This document shows, one piece after another, positions 9,730-18,537 of a stretch of DNA of 64,000 bases; the first letter of the stretch is position 1; every line of letters starts with the position of its first letter. The DNA lies in NCBI GenBank assembly GCA_900316685.1, contig ONDS01000008.1, forward strand, positions 62,001 to 126,000, read 5' to 3'. The translations under genes and the position numbers were made by a program. This DNA comes from an uncultured Prevotellaceae bacterium (lineage in GTDB: Bacteria > Bacteroidota > Bacteroidia > Bacteroidales > Bacteroidaceae). The notes under the pieces are model-generated. The model saw nothing but the letters and a program-made list of their open reading frames with translations. It had not been told where the DNA came from and made no database searches.

Positions 9730-12558
9730 TTAATCGAGCAGGATAAAGGATGCCCAGAATTGCGGATGGTCGTATTGTCCATTGTCTATCGAACGCAGGT
9801 GCTGTTGGGCTTGCTTGAAGGCTTGGCGTTTGGACTGTCCCTGCAACAAATGCTCGTAAAAAGATGTCATCAGGATCTGCGTCGCTTCGTCTGCCACATC
9901 CCATAGGCTCATGATGAGTGATTGTGCGCCAGCCTTTTTGAATCCACGCTGCAGTCCGAACACACCTTCACCCTGACCGATATCACCTTTACCCGTCTTG
10001 CAGGCTGAGAGTACCACAAGGTCGAGCCCACGCAAGTCAAGGGCGGCGATTTCTTTTGCCGTAAGCACCCCGTCATCTTCCCCCATCGGGATACCCATTC
10101 CTTTCAACGCATTGTTGGCACCAGCGAAGAGCAGTCCACTTCGTGTTAGCGCCTTATCTTCAATTTCTGCGGCTGTCAGACCATCGCTTTTACTGATAAA
10201 TCCGAAATGGTTTTGTTTGCTTGCTTGTTTTTTAGTAAAATAGAAGCCGTGTGTGGCGATATGCAGGATATGAGGAGCATGTGAAGAAATGGATTTGACC
10301 GATGTTTCCGAGGCATCCCTACCCGTATGGATGCTGGACGTATGGTGTTTCTTTTCAAATGCAGTATGAATCGACTCCACCTCGGATAATGTGGAGGGAA
10401 GGTATTTGGCAGACATGCCACGGGTAGGAAGGCTGTCGATGAAGGCTTGATGAACGGCTATGCTCTGTTCACGACTGTCCAACATATCAGCATCCTTCGA
10501 AGAAGGCACTGCGCCATAGCTATTGCCCCCTGCGCCATAGTCTACGCCGCCGAAGAGTGTGGCAAGCACCTCTTCCTTGCCCACTTTTCTTGCATCCGGT
10601 GCTGATGTTTTCATATCGATGATTTCCCTGGTCGACGACAATCGGAACATCTCATAATTCTCCATCCCAGGTGCATATTCTATACCGATGTTGTGCAGTA
10701 TGCCGGAACAAGAGAAATAAATACGCTGGATGCCTTTCAATTCTCTGGAAAGTGGATTCCACACCAATGCCGTGAGTTCCGGACAATTGTAATACTGTTG
10801 GTCACTTATCGATGCTATCTGCTGATTATCGAAGAGAGGTATGAATTTTGGTTCTTTGTCATCCTTCCTCAGGGTCAGTGCCACGACCATCGTTTTGTCG
10901 CTGTTCCATAATCTGAAAGCGAGGAACTCCACCGCCAGTTCGTCGTTTTTCAGCACGCGTTGCACATCCTGCCACTTGACTTGCATACGTTTGGTGAAGT
11001 TGCCAAAAGCTTGCGATTTTCTCACCAATTGTCGTTCTTGCCGCTGCACGGCCCTGGCCAGCGAGTCGGTATTGATATGACGCTGATTTGCGGGAAGCAT
11101 GTTGAGCATTTGCAACTGCCGTATATCATTCTGAAAAGCATTCAACATCTGAAGAGCCTCGTTGTCGCCACTTTCTTGGATAAGGCGCTTGATTTCCAGT
11201 TCAGTGGAAAGGAGCAAGCCCTTGGCGAAGAGTGCCGATTTGTCGTAGAGGTCGGAAGCTGTGGTGGTTTGCGACAGATAGGCGAGCGAGGGATAAATCT
11301 CCGTAAATAGCTTCGCATCTTTGTTCCAGAGATTAGTGCGCCGGTTGGAGGGCAACGATGCGAACTGCTGCAGTATATTGTCCTGTATAATCTCCAAGCT
11401 TTGCCTGAGCAGTTGCAGTGCTTGGGTGTACTCCCCTTTTTGAGCCTTACAGCTTGAAAGGTTAGACAAGGATATTGCATAATCAGGATGTTTGTCGCCG
11501 TATATCTCCTTTAAAGCCATGACGGCCAACTCACTCATTTCCGCTGCTTTGTCGATATCGCCTATTTTACCATAATAGCCCGACAGATTGTCGAGGGAAG
11601 TAGCGACAGAGGGATGTTTCACTCCCAACGTTTCTGTTTGAATCAAGACAGCCTTGCCTCCATATTCTATGGCCTTCCCGTAATCGCCTTTCTCTGCATG
11701 ATAGGAAGCCAGGTTGTTAAGCGATGTGGCATAATCAGGATGCTTTTCCCCGAGCAAATCCCTATAAATGGTTAACGCATGTGTCCCGTAAGTTATGGCC
11801 TTATCTGCTTGTCCCAATCTCGAAAAATATACAGCTATATTATCGAGAGTCGTAGCACAATCAAAATGCATTTCCCCATGTGTGGTCTTGAATATTTGAA
11901 AAGCTCTTATGGCCAATTCCACGGCTTTGGCATTATTGCCAAGATGGGAATTGAAAAGGGCCATGTTGTTGAGCGACAGGGCATAATCAGGATGATTCTT
12001 TCCTACGGTTTTCCTCTTTATTCTCATCGCTTCTCCTTCAAGCTCCATGGCTTTGGCAAAATTGCCAAGTCTGTCATTGTATAATGCCTGATTGCTGACA
12101 TACGTGGCGTAAGTAGGATTGTCCGTACCGGCCATTCTGCGCACCATCTCTATGGCTTGGTTGCCCAAGTCTACAGCCTTATCGTTGTCGCCCATCTGGG
12201 AAAGGAAATTGGCAAGGAACCCCAGTCCCGTGACGTATAAGGTGTTGTCGGTGCCTTTAGTTTGCTTGATGACGTCAAGCATTTCCGTCTCTCGTTCCGC
12301 AGCCATGGCGTAATTACCCAATCGGTTGTAGTATTGCGCTATCTTGTCGACAATGAGCACATAATAATCGCCATCTTTGCCGAAACGCTTGGCATACCCA
12401 TCCCTTAACAATTCTGCATAACGAACGGCTTCTTGGTAATTACCTTTTTCTTCGGCGACCCGGCATTGTTCTATCCAACCCGTGATTTGGTCATCAGTCT
12501 GGGCATGGAGCATGAGGGATGCCACAAAAGCCGTGAGTAGTAAAAGGATTCTTCGCAT
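9730..12558 (-). CDS. Exported TPR-CHAT protein (caspase-like protease candidate)
   Basis: 942 aa. Residues 1-19 are a signal peptide ending LMLHAQ, so the protein should be outside the cytoplasm. Residues about 60-390 carry roughly eight tetratricopeptide repeats with 42-residue spacing of the kinesin-light-chain type (repeated LNNLA/LDNLS and GNxxKAxE). The C-terminal domain (about 640-942) is CHAT: the catalytic histidine is in HIATHG (H770) and the cysteine in LSACKTG (C853), so the dyad is intact. CHAT domains are clan CD proteases; several bacterial TPR-CHAT proteins act in defence, but those are cytoplasmic. Nothing nearby suggests a defence island. Downstream uvrD and upstream mtgA (33 bp) are on the same strand. 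Confidence 0.9.
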   Translation of the reverse strand: MRRILLLLTAFVASLMLHAQTDDQITGWIEQCRVAEEKGNYQEAVRYAELLRDGYAKRFGKDGDYYVLIVDKIAQYYNRLGNYAMAAERETEMLDVIKQTKGTDNTLYVTGLGFLANFLSQMGDNDKAVDLGNQAIEMVRRMAGTDNPTYATYVSNQALYNDRLGNFAKAMELEGEAMRIKRKTVGKNHPDYALSLNNMALFNSHLGNNAKAVELAIRAFQIFKTTHGEMHFDCATTLDNIAVYFSRLGQADKAITYGTHALTIYRDLLGEKHPDYATSLNNLASYHAEKGDYGKAIEYGGKAVLIQTETLGVKHPSVATSLDNLSGYYGKIGDIDKAAEMSELAVMALKEIYGDKHPDYAISLSNLSSCKAQKGEYTQALQLLRQSLEIIQDNILQQFASLPSNRRTNLWNKDAKLFTEIYPSLAYLSQTTTASDLYDKSALFAKGLLLSTELEIKRLIQESGDNEALQMLNAFQNDIRQLQMLNMLPANQRHINTDSLARAVQRQERQLVRKSQAFGNFTKRMQVKWQDVQRVLKNDELAVEFLAFRLWNSDKTMVVALTLRKDDKEPKFIPLFDNQQIASISDQQYYNCPELTALVWNPLSRELKGIQRIYFSCSGILHNIGIEYAPGMENYEMFRLSSTREIIDMKTSAPDARKVGKEEVLATLFGGVDYGAGGNSYGAVPSSKDADMLDSREQSIAVHQAFIDSLPTRGMSAKYLPSTLSEVESIHTAFEKKHHTSSIHTGRDASETSVKSISSHAPHILHIATHGFYFTKKQASKQNHFGFISKSDGLTAAEIEDKALTRSGLLFAGANNALKGMGIPMGEDDGVLTAKEIAALDLRGLDLVVLSACKTGKGDIGQGEGVFGLQRGFKKAGAQSLIMSLWDVADEATQILMTSFYEHLLQGQSKRQAFKQAQQHLRSIDNGQYDHPQFWASFILLD

Positions 12559-12591
12559 AGTGATTTAAGATTGAATAGTAAGTAATTATGT

Positions 12592-13296
12592 TCATTTCAC
12601 ATCTTCCCCTTCTGCGGGAAATCTCGGCATGTTCTTCATCTGGCGCAATATTTGCCTTTGCCTTTTCTGCATATATGCCGAAGGGGTCTTGGAGCTGTAT
12701 TCCAATGGCTTCGGCAAAGTGGCGGCTATCAGCGCACAGTCATGTCTCGTTAGCACGGCAGCCGACTTGTTGAAATGATGCTCGGCCACGGCCTCGGCCC
12801 CATAGATACCAGGGCCCATTTCTATGGAGTTGAGATAAACCTCCATGATTCTTTGCTTGCTCCACAATAGTTCTATCAGGAATGTGAAATAAGCCTCAAG
12901 ACCTTTTCTCAACCAAGAACGCCCAGGCCATAAGAAAACGTTTTTGGCTGTCTGCTGCGAAATCGTGCTCGCCCCTCTCTTCTTCTCATGCGTCTCATTA
13001 TATTCCATGGCTTTCTTGATGGCTTCCACATCGAAACCGTGATGTTTGAGAAAGTTCTGGTCCTCGCTGGCCATAACCGCCACAGGCAGATGGGGCGACA
13101 TGTGCTCAAGGGAAGTCCAAGAATGATGCCATTTTATATCATCGCCTTTTACTACCTGCTCCACACTCCTGATCACCATCAACGGTGTGGCGAAAACCGG
13201 CACGAAACGATATAAAACGACAGCAAGGATGGTAGAAGAGAAAAAGAAGACCACCACCCACTTGCAAAATCTCAATATCTTATGGAAAAAGCCCAT
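12592..13296 (-). CDS. mtgA: Monofunctional peptidoglycan glycosyltransferase
   Basis: 234 aa, GT51 family. Polymerises lipid II into glycan strands at the periplasmic face of the inner membrane. One N-terminal transmembrane helix (about 13-31) anchors it. The catalytic glutamate is E78 in the first GT51 motif (MASEDQNF), followed by the motifs [16 protein letters not shown] and [10 protein letters not shown], and [12 protein letters not shown]. No transpeptidase domain follows, which separates it from class A PBPs. Length fits the MtgA family. It is the most upstream gene of the minus-strand run with the TPR-CHAT protein; a strong palindrome at 13311-13338 isolates it from the upstream OmpA-type gene. 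Confidence 0.95.
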   Translation of the reverse strand: MGFFHKILRFCKWVVVFFFSSTILAVVLYRFVPVFATPLMVIRSVEQVVKGDDIKWHHSWTSLEHMSPHLPVAVMASEDQNFLKHHGFDVEAIKKAMEYNETHEKKRGASTISQQTAKNVFLWPGRSWLRKGLEAYFTFLIELLWSKQRIMEVYLNSIEMGPGIYGAEAVAEHHFNKSAAVLTRHDCALIAATLPKPLEYSSKTPSAYMQKRQRQILRQMKNMPRFPAEGEDVK

Positions 13297-13310
13297 GAAT
13301 TTTATTGATT

Positions 13311-13338
13311 AGAGGGACGGATAGCTATCCGTCCCTCT
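13311..13338 (-). terminator. Palindromic terminator after the OmpA-type lipoprotein gene
   Basis: A perfect 28-bp palindrome (AGAGGGACGGATAG and its complement) starts 30 bp after the stop codon of the OmpA-type gene. With the central bases as loop it gives a GC-rich stem, consistent with an intrinsic terminator working on the minus strand. Confidence 0.65.
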
Positions 13339-13367
13339 ATATCTGCTGATGAAATTAACGTAGTCAA

Positions 13368-14048
13368 TTAGTTCAGGTTGCCACTGTTGGCAGCGTCGAT
13401 CATCGCCTTGCTAGCATAGAGGATGATATCCACACGACGGTTCTGCTGTTTGCCGGCTGCTGTGGCATTGGAAGCCACGGGATACTGAGAACCGAAACCT
13501 GTGACATTCTGGAATTGCGAAGCAGGCACACCACAGTTTACGAGATAGTTGGCCACGGCCTGTGCACGATTCTGTGAAAGCGGGTTGTTGATGGCATCGG
13601 AACCGGTACTGTCGGTATGACCTTGAATATCCACAGAGAGTTGCGGGTCGCCAATCAGAACTTTTGCGAATTTGCTGAGCGACTGCTTCGATGCGTTATT
13701 GAGGTCGTACTTGCCTGTAGCGAAGAGAATACCGGAGTCGAAGGTAACCTTAACGGCGGAGAGACCATTATTGTCGGTGATCTCTTCCACTTTCGCATTC
13801 TCAACGGCAGCGGCCTGAGCCTTCACCTTATCCATATGACGTCCGATAAGGGCACCTGTGGTTCCACCAACAGCGGCACCAACAGCAGCACCAACAGCAG
13901 TGTTGCCGGCAATCTTACCGATCACGCCACCTGCCAAGGTTCCAGCGAGAGCACCAATACCACCACCCTTAACAGCATTGCTAAGGTTGCAACTTCCCAA
14001 TGTAAGCAAACCGCAAAGAGCGATTGTAGCGAATTTCATACTTTTCAT
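13368..14048 (-). CDS. OmpA-family lipoprotein with glycine-zipper segment
   Basis: 226 aa. The signal peptide ends with lipobox LGSC, making C20 the lipidated residue. Residues about 28-72 are a Gly/Ala-rich glycine zipper (GGGIGALAGTLAGGVIG...) that may insert in or cross a membrane. Residues about 100-218 form an OmpA C-terminal peptidoglycan-binding domain, with SVDIQGHTDSTG and LSQNRAQAVANYL, and NRRVDI near the end. The overall architecture resembles YiaD/PAL-type lipoproteins that link the outer membrane to peptidoglycan. Met4 is an alternative start. Monocistronic, between its own -7 element (14125-14132) and the palindrome at 13311-13338. Confidence 0.92.
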   Translation of the reverse strand: MKSMKFATIALCGLLTLGSCNLSNAVKGGGIGALAGTLAGGVIGKIAGNTAVGAAVGAAVGGTTGALIGRHMDKVKAQAAAVENAKVEEITDNNGLSAVKVTFDSGILFATGKYDLNNASKQSLSKFAKVLIGDPQLSVDIQGHTDSTGSDAINNPLSQNRAQAVANYLVNCGVPASQFQNVTGFGSQYPVASNATAAGKQQNRRVDIILYASKAMIDAANSGNLN

Positions 14049-14124
14049 AATCTAGTTTTTTAAATTTGAATGGTTGTTAGTTGTTATTAGTCAAAAAATT
14101 GTGCCTTAAATAGGCTTTACACTG

Positions 14125-14132
14125 CAAAGATA
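14125..14132 (-). promoter_or_regulatory. Putative -7 element (TATCTTTG) for the OmpA-type gene
   Basis: Minus-strand TATCTTTG matches TAnnTTTG, 77 bp upstream of the start codon. No well-placed TTG is visible at -33. Confidence 0.5.
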
Positions 14133-14301
14133 ACTCTTTTTTTTACATTGCCACCATTTTTCTCGTTTTTTTTAGCACTTTTTGAAGAAATGAGTAAAAA
14201 AAGCACATAACCGTTGAGAAAAAGACGAATTTTTGGCCTTCATTTACCCTACCCCATTCATTTTATTCAATCAACAATACTTTTTTATCCATTTTTTTGT
14301 C

Positions 14302-14309
14302 TAAATTTG
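14302..14309 (+). promoter_or_regulatory. Putative -7 element (TAAATTTG) for proS
   Basis: TAAATTTG matches the Bacteroidetes -7 consensus and lies 63 bp before the proS start codon. The region at -33 is a T tract without a clear TTG. Confidence 0.5.
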
Positions 14310-14372
14310 CAGCCGATATTAAAGGTATTGCCCGAACGGATTGAATCTGCGGGATATAATATAGCAATAATA

Positions 14373-15854
14373 ATGGCAAAAGAATTAAAAGAATTAACGA
14401 AACGTGCTGACAATTACAGTCAGTGGTACAATGATTTGGTAGTGAAAGCCGACTTGGCAGAGCAAAGTGCGGTGCGCGGTTGTATGGTCATCAAACCTTA
14501 TGGTTATGCCATCTGGGAGAAGATGCAACAACAGCTTGACAAAATGTTCAAGGAAACGGGTGCACAGAACGCCTATTTCCCATTGTTGATACCCAAGTCG
14601 TTCTTGAGTCGCGAGGCCGAACATGTGGAAGGCTTCGCCAAGGAATGTGCCGTCGTTACCCATTATCGTCTTCGTGCTAAAGAAGACAAAAGTGGTGTGG
14701 AGGTCGACCCGTCAGCTAAGTTGGAAGAAGAGCTGATTATTCGCCCTACATCCGAAACCATCATATGGAATACTTACAAGAACTGGATACACAGTTGGCG
14801 CGACCTGCCATTGATGTGTAACCAATGGTGCAATGTGATGCGTTGGGAGATGCGTACCCGTCCGTTCCTTCGCACCTCCGAATTCCTGTGGCAGGAAGGG
14901 CACACCGCCCATGCCACTCGCGAAGAGGCCGAAGAGGAAGCACAGAAAATGCTGAAGGTGTATGCGGAATTCGCCGAACAATGGATGGGCGTACCTGTGG
15001 TGCAGGGTGTGAAGAGTGAGACGGAGCGTTTCGCCGGAGCCCTCGACACCTATACCATAGAAGCCATGATGCAGGATGGCAAAGCCCTCCAAAGCGGCAC
15101 GAGCCATTTCCTCGGTCAGAACTTCGCCAAGGCATTCGATGTCACCTATTTAAATAAGGAGAACAAGCCGGAATTGGTTTGGGCCACTTCATGGGGCGTT
15201 TCCACACGTCTTATAGGAGCCCTGATCATGACCCACAGCGACGACAACGGCCTGGTGCTTCCTCCCCGCTTGGCACCTATCCAGGTGGTGATCATCCCTA
15301 TCACCAAGGGAGCCGAGCAGTTGGCAGCCATCACCGAACGTCTCCAGCCCATCATCAACGAACTGCGTCAGGCCGGTATCAGTGTTAAATACGACGATGC
15401 TGAAAACAAACGTCCAGGCTTTAAGTTTGCCGATTATGAATTGAAAGGTGTTCCTGTGCGTCTGGTTATGGGTGGCCGTGATTTGGAGAACGGCACCTTG
15501 GAAATCATGCGTCGCGACACACTGGAGAAGGAAACGGTAGCTATAGATGGCATCGTGGAACGAGTTGAAAATCTTCTGGAGGAAATCCAACAGAATATCT
15601 TCGCCAAGGCCAAGGCTTTCCGTGATGCCCACATCTACGAATGTGATAATTACGAGGAATTCAAGACCCGTGTGAAAGACGGCGGTTTCTTCCTCTGCCA
15701 TTGGGATGGTACAGTCGAGACTGAGGCTCAAATCAAAGAGGAGACGCAAGCCACTATCCGCTGCGTGCCTTTTGGTGTGGAACAGACACCAGGTGTAGAC
15801 ATGGTGAGTGGCAAACCTGCCAAATGCCGTGTTATCATCGCACGGAGTTATTAA
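14373..15854 (+). CDS. proS: Prolyl-tRNA synthetase, eukaryote/archaea-like type without editing domain
   Basis: 493 aa class II synthetase charging tRNA-Pro. The start at [11 protein letters not shown] follows the putative promoter and fits family N-termini; the open frame continues upstream without homology. Class II motifs are visible: motif 1 around [12 protein letters not shown], motif 2 around [21 protein letters not shown]-region with the arginines, and motif 3 in [12 protein letters not shown]. The 180-residue INS editing domain of typical bacterial ProRS is absent, and the protein ends with the C-terminal zinc-binding-like domain and a terminal tyrosine (ARSY) characteristic of the eukaryote-like (ProS type 3) group. 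It is followed by a secreted-protein gene 45 bp downstream. Confidence 0.96.
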   Translation: MAKELKELTKRADNYSQWYNDLVVKADLAEQSAVRGCMVIKPYGYAIWEKMQQQLDKMFKETGAQNAYFPLLIPKSFLSREAEHVEGFAKECAVVTHYRLRAKEDKSGVEVDPSAKLEEELIIRPTSETIIWNTYKNWIHSWRDLPLMCNQWCNVMRWEMRTRPFLRTSEFLWQEGHTAHATREEAEEEAQKMLKVYAEFAEQWMGVPVVQGVKSETERFAGALDTYTIEAMMQDGKALQSGTSHFLGQNFAKAFDVTYLNKENKPELVWATSWGVSTRLIGALIMTHSDDNGLVLPPRLAPIQVVIIPITKGAEQLAAITERLQPIINELRQAGISVKYDDAENKRPGFKFADYELKGVPVRLVMGGRDLENGTLEIMRRDTLEKETVAIDGIVERVENLLEEIQQNIFAKAKAFRDAHIYECDNYEEFKTRVKDGGFFLCHWDGTVETEAQIKEETQATIRCVPFGVEQTPGVDMVSGKPAKCRVIIARSY

Positions 15855-15899
15855 AGAACGTTGCATATTGACTGTTTTAACAATTTAACTTAGGAAATT

Positions 15900-16808
15900 A
15901 TGAAGAAAGTTTTATTTGCTCTGTCATTTGTGTTGATGGGCCTTTCTGCCAATGCCCAGATGAAGACCATCCAACCGAAGTACCAAGCAGGCGATCATGC
16001 CGTCTATCAGTATGAAAGCACCACCTCTCTTACCATGGAGAGTCCTATAACCATCAAGATGACGAACGCAGAAGACTACACCATTCGTGAAGCTAATGCC
16101 GATGGCTACGTGATCGACGTCGTGAAAAAAGACTTCAAGATTGAAGGTGCCGAAGGTAACATCATGGCTCAATTGCTCACCTTAGGACAAGGATTCGTTG
16201 AGGGTCTGACCATCAAGTTGAAAGCCGACGCCAGTGGTAAGATTGTGGAAATCTTGAATAAGGACGAAGTCTCGGCTCATATCAATTCCAAGGCCGATGC
16301 AGCTGTAGAAGGTATGTTGGCATCCATCCCCCAGCTTTCCGGTCAAGTAAGCAAGGAAGACCTGAAGGAACAATTGTTGGAACAGGCAAGCATCGAGTCC
16401 CTTCTTAACAGTTACCAGAACAACCCCAACATCTTCGCCCTCAATGGCAAGACCGTGATGACAGGAACCGTCGACAGCTATGAGAACCAGATGGGCATGA
16501 AGATGAACCGCCTGTTCATGGTTAAGGGCAACCAGGTGAAGACCAGTGGCTCTTTGAATCTCTCGAAAGACGAACTGAAAGAACTCATTCTTTCCCAGGT
16601 GCCTCCAGAGCAGGCAGAGATGGTTCGCCAGAATATCGACGCCATTCTTGGCAGCGGACAAATCAAGGCTGAGATGAAGGAAGATGCCACTTATGAATAT
16701 CTTGATAATGGCTGGGTAAGCAGCATTACCGTAGAGGAAAAAGCCGACATGATGGGCCAGCAACAGTCCGGCACCACCAAGGTAACCCTTACCGAGCATA
16801 GCTGGTAA
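15900..16808 (+). CDS. Secreted protein of unknown function (DUF6263-like)
   Basis: 302 aa with a cleavable signal peptide (MKKVLFALSFVLMGLSANAQ). The mature part has a regular mixture of beta strands and charged helices (YQAGDHAVYQYESTTSLT at the start; a helical middle with KEDLKEQLLEQ), resembling the Bacteroidetes DUF6263 group, but I cannot confirm this. No catalytic motif or lipobox is visible. It may be cotranscribed with proS (45 bp gap) and is followed directly by a strong terminator. Confidence 0.6.
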   Translation: MKKVLFALSFVLMGLSANAQMKTIQPKYQAGDHAVYQYESTTSLTMESPITIKMTNAEDYTIREANADGYVIDVVKKDFKIEGAEGNIMAQLLTLGQGFVEGLTIKLKADASGKIVEILNKDEVSAHINSKADAAVEGMLASIPQLSGQVSKEDLKEQLLEQASIESLLNSYQNNPNIFALNGKTVMTGTVDSYENQMGMKMNRLFMVKGNQVKTSGSLNLSKDELKELILSQVPPEQAEMVRQNIDAILGSGQIKAEMKEDATYEYLDNGWVSSITVEEKADMMGQQQSGTTKVTLTEHSW

Positions 16809-16830
16809 CCTCTTGCAATTATACCAAACG

Positions 16831-16866
16831 TCGACCGCCACTCCTTATCAAAGGAGTGGCGGTCGA
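16831..16866 (+). terminator. Intrinsic terminator after the secreted-protein gene
   Basis: A perfect 16-bp stem with an ATCA loop (16847-16850), GC-rich in its centre, 22 bp after the stop codon, followed by a T-rich stretch. Confidence 0.8.
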
Positions 16867-16980
16867 TGACATTTTATGTTTTACTTGGTTCAAAAATCAT
16901 TTATTCCAATGAAGAAATAGCGCTACAGATATACATTTGTATACTTTCTCAAGATAAATTAAAAAAATGCTACAAAAAAT

Positions 16981-17011
16981 TTGGTGGAATAAAAAAATAG
17001 CATTACCTTTG
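16981..17011 (+). promoter_or_regulatory. Promoter of the tRNA-Ser/tRNA-Glu unit
   Basis: TTG at 16981-16983, a 20-bp spacer, then TACCTTTG at 17004-17011, a good match to the Bacteroidetes consensus. The tRNA-Ser begins 42 bp after the -7 element. Confidence 0.7.
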
Positions 17012-17053
17012 CACCGCATTTGAGAGCAAATGCCTTCGGTAGGAACCGGGATT

Positions 17054-17140
17054 GGAAGTTTGGGTGAGTGGCTGAAACCAGCAGTTTGCTAAACTGCCGT
17101 GCGGGTTACCGTACCGGGGGTTCGAATCCCCCAGCTTCCG
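17054..17140 (+). tRNA. tRNA-Ser (anticodon GCT)
   Basis: Class II tRNA of 87 nt with a long variable arm. The 7-bp acceptor GGAAGTT pairs with AGCTTCC (one G-T pair); anticodon stem CAGTT/AACTG encloses GCT; the T-loop is the standard TTCGAAT. Discriminator G at 17140; CCA is not encoded. Transcribed with tRNA-Glu 19 bp downstream. Confidence 0.97.
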
Positions 17141-17159
17141 CTGAGGGTTCGATAAAAAT

Positions 17160-17231
17160 GGTGGATTCATCTAATGGTTAGGATACAAGATTCTCAATCT
17201 TGGCATAGGGGTTCGATTCCCCTATCCACTA
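17160..17231 (+). tRNA. tRNA-Glu (anticodon CTC)
   Basis: 72 nt. Acceptor GGTGGAT pairs with ATCCACT, ending in a G1-U72 pair and discriminator A, as in several bacterial Glu tRNAs. Anticodon stem CAAGA/TCTTG encloses CTC, reading GAG; T-loop TTCGATT. CCA is not encoded. A terminator follows four bases later. Confidence 0.96.
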
Positions 17232-17234
17232 CTT

Positions 17235-17269
17235 AAAAGCCCTGCTAATCAATGATTAGCAGGGCTTTT
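17235..17269 (+). terminator. Intrinsic terminator of the tRNA unit
   Basis: AAAAGCCCTGCTAATC pairs with GATTAGCAGGGCTTTT around a very short loop; the downstream arm runs into TTTTC. The symmetric A and T tracts mean it could also work for transcripts from the other side. Confidence 0.85.
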
Positions 17270-17367
17270 CTTATTACACATTTTGAAGTGAAGATACTCT
17301 ATGTCATATTGGGCAACATCCATTTAGCACGCAGGTTTCAACATAAAAAGCACCCACCTACAGCATA

Positions 17368-18495
17368 CTATTTAATCGTTACCTGTGTGGCTCCATAACC
17401 ATATTCCTGGAAGGAGGCGTCTTGATGAGGGTATTGCTTGTATTTGTAATTCAGTTCATGAATGATGGCTTGGCGGAGCACTCCCTCACCCTTCCCATGG
17501 ATAAACACCAATTTCTGCCCTTTCTTATTGGCATACTCCTGAAGGGTTTTCCTGAATACTTCCAACTGGTAATTAAGAATCTCAGCTGCCGACATGCCGG
17601 ATGTGGTATCAAGCAATTCGTTGGCATGAAGGTCAATGGCGATCACATCATCATGCCCATGCCGATGAGGTGCTTTCCCCCTACTCTGTGCATCATCATA
17701 GCGACGCACATAGCCATTTGATGAAGGTTGGGTGGTTTGAGGGGTTACCTCTTTTCTATACATCTCCTGCTTGAGTTGCTTGGCATCGACCACCAGAGGC
17801 ATGACCTGTTCGTCACGAACGACGATATTGTGGAGCAATGCCGGTGTTTCAAAGAAATCATTCTCCATGAAAGCATGAAGCTTGAAGAATTTTTTTGTGT
17901 CAATCCTAAGCTGTACATTCACGGTAGGTTTCAGTGAGAAACCTTTATCCCGCTTATAGGCGAAAGCCTGGATGCCCACGCGCTCCATCCCATTAAGGTC
18001 TTTATGTCCAAACTCATCAATGAACAGACTGGTATTAGGCTCCACCTCGCCGATGTTCCAAAGTGTCCATGAGTTGTTTTCAGCCTTATGCAATGCAAAT
18101 TGCATATAGTAATTGGAATCGTTGACGAGATAGGCTTCAAAGCGTGTTCTCGTCATCTCCTTGATATTCATGGGCACGAAGGCAAGGAACAGCGAGAGCG
18201 CGTCGCCCCCCTTGCGCTCGTATGCCATCTTCCTGAAGGTGATGGGTAAATCGGCAGGCTCCACCTCTTCATCTTCTTTTTGGGGAGAGTTGGTGGTGGG
18301 GCGTTTTGTTGTTCCTTCAGTATGTACTTTGGCGATGTTGTAATCATCTGTTGTCACCACCACTACATCGGTTATGGCTGTTGGTATCTGGAAGCCATCT
18401 TCGTCTTCCACCAACACTATATTCTTACCTTGGAAGCCGGCAACGACACCACCTCCTGTTTCACTAAGAAACCTTACTTTATCACCTATTTTCAT
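17368..18495 (-). CDS. DUF2027 / Smr-domain protein
   Basis: 375 aa. The N-terminus (KIGDKVRFLSETGGGVVAGFQG) is a small Tudor/KOW-like barrel found in the Bacteroidetes DUF2027 group. A beta-rich middle region (about 95-210) follows, and the last about 85 residues form an Smr domain, recognisable from the start IDLHANEL, the HGKGEGVLR loop and the closing GATQVTIK. Smr domains have nucleic-acid nicking or ribonuclease activity, for example in MutS2 and in ribosome rescue; whether this one cleaves is not known. It lies 42 bp downstream of queA at the end of the long Bat transcription unit. Confidence 0.88.
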   Translation of the reverse strand: MKIGDKVRFLSETGGGVVAGFQGKNIVLVEDEDGFQIPTAITDVVVVTTDDYNIAKVHTEGTTKRPTTNSPQKEDEEVEPADLPITFRKMAYERKGGDALSLFLAFVPMNIKEMTRTRFEAYLVNDSNYYMQFALHKAENNSWTLWNIGEVEPNTSLFIDEFGHKDLNGMERVGIQAFAYKRDKGFSLKPTVNVQLRIDTKKFFKLHAFMENDFFETPALLHNIVVRDEQVMPLVVDAKQLKQEMYRKEVTPQTTQPSSNGYVRRYDDAQSRGKAPHRHGHDDVIAIDLHANELLDTTSGMSAAEILNYQLEVFRKTLQEYANKKGQKLVFIHGKGEGVLRQAIIHELNYKYKQYPHQDASFQEYGYGATQVTIK

Positions 18496-18537
18496 ATTAC
18501 TTTTTAGGATATGCTTAAATTATTTGAAATCATCTAC

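Larger units (their letters stand above)
14049..14372. other. Divergent intergenic region between the OmpA-type gene and proS
   Basis: 324 bp without a gene. It is AT-rich with several T and A tracts and contains a -7-like element for each flanking gene (14125-14132 on the minus strand, 14302-14309 on the plus strand). An open frame runs upstream of proS through this region but has no features of coding sequence. Confidence 0.7.

Noticed and set aside
17235-17269. Small RNA gene after the tRNAs
   Set aside because: The sequence is fully explained as a symmetrical terminator.
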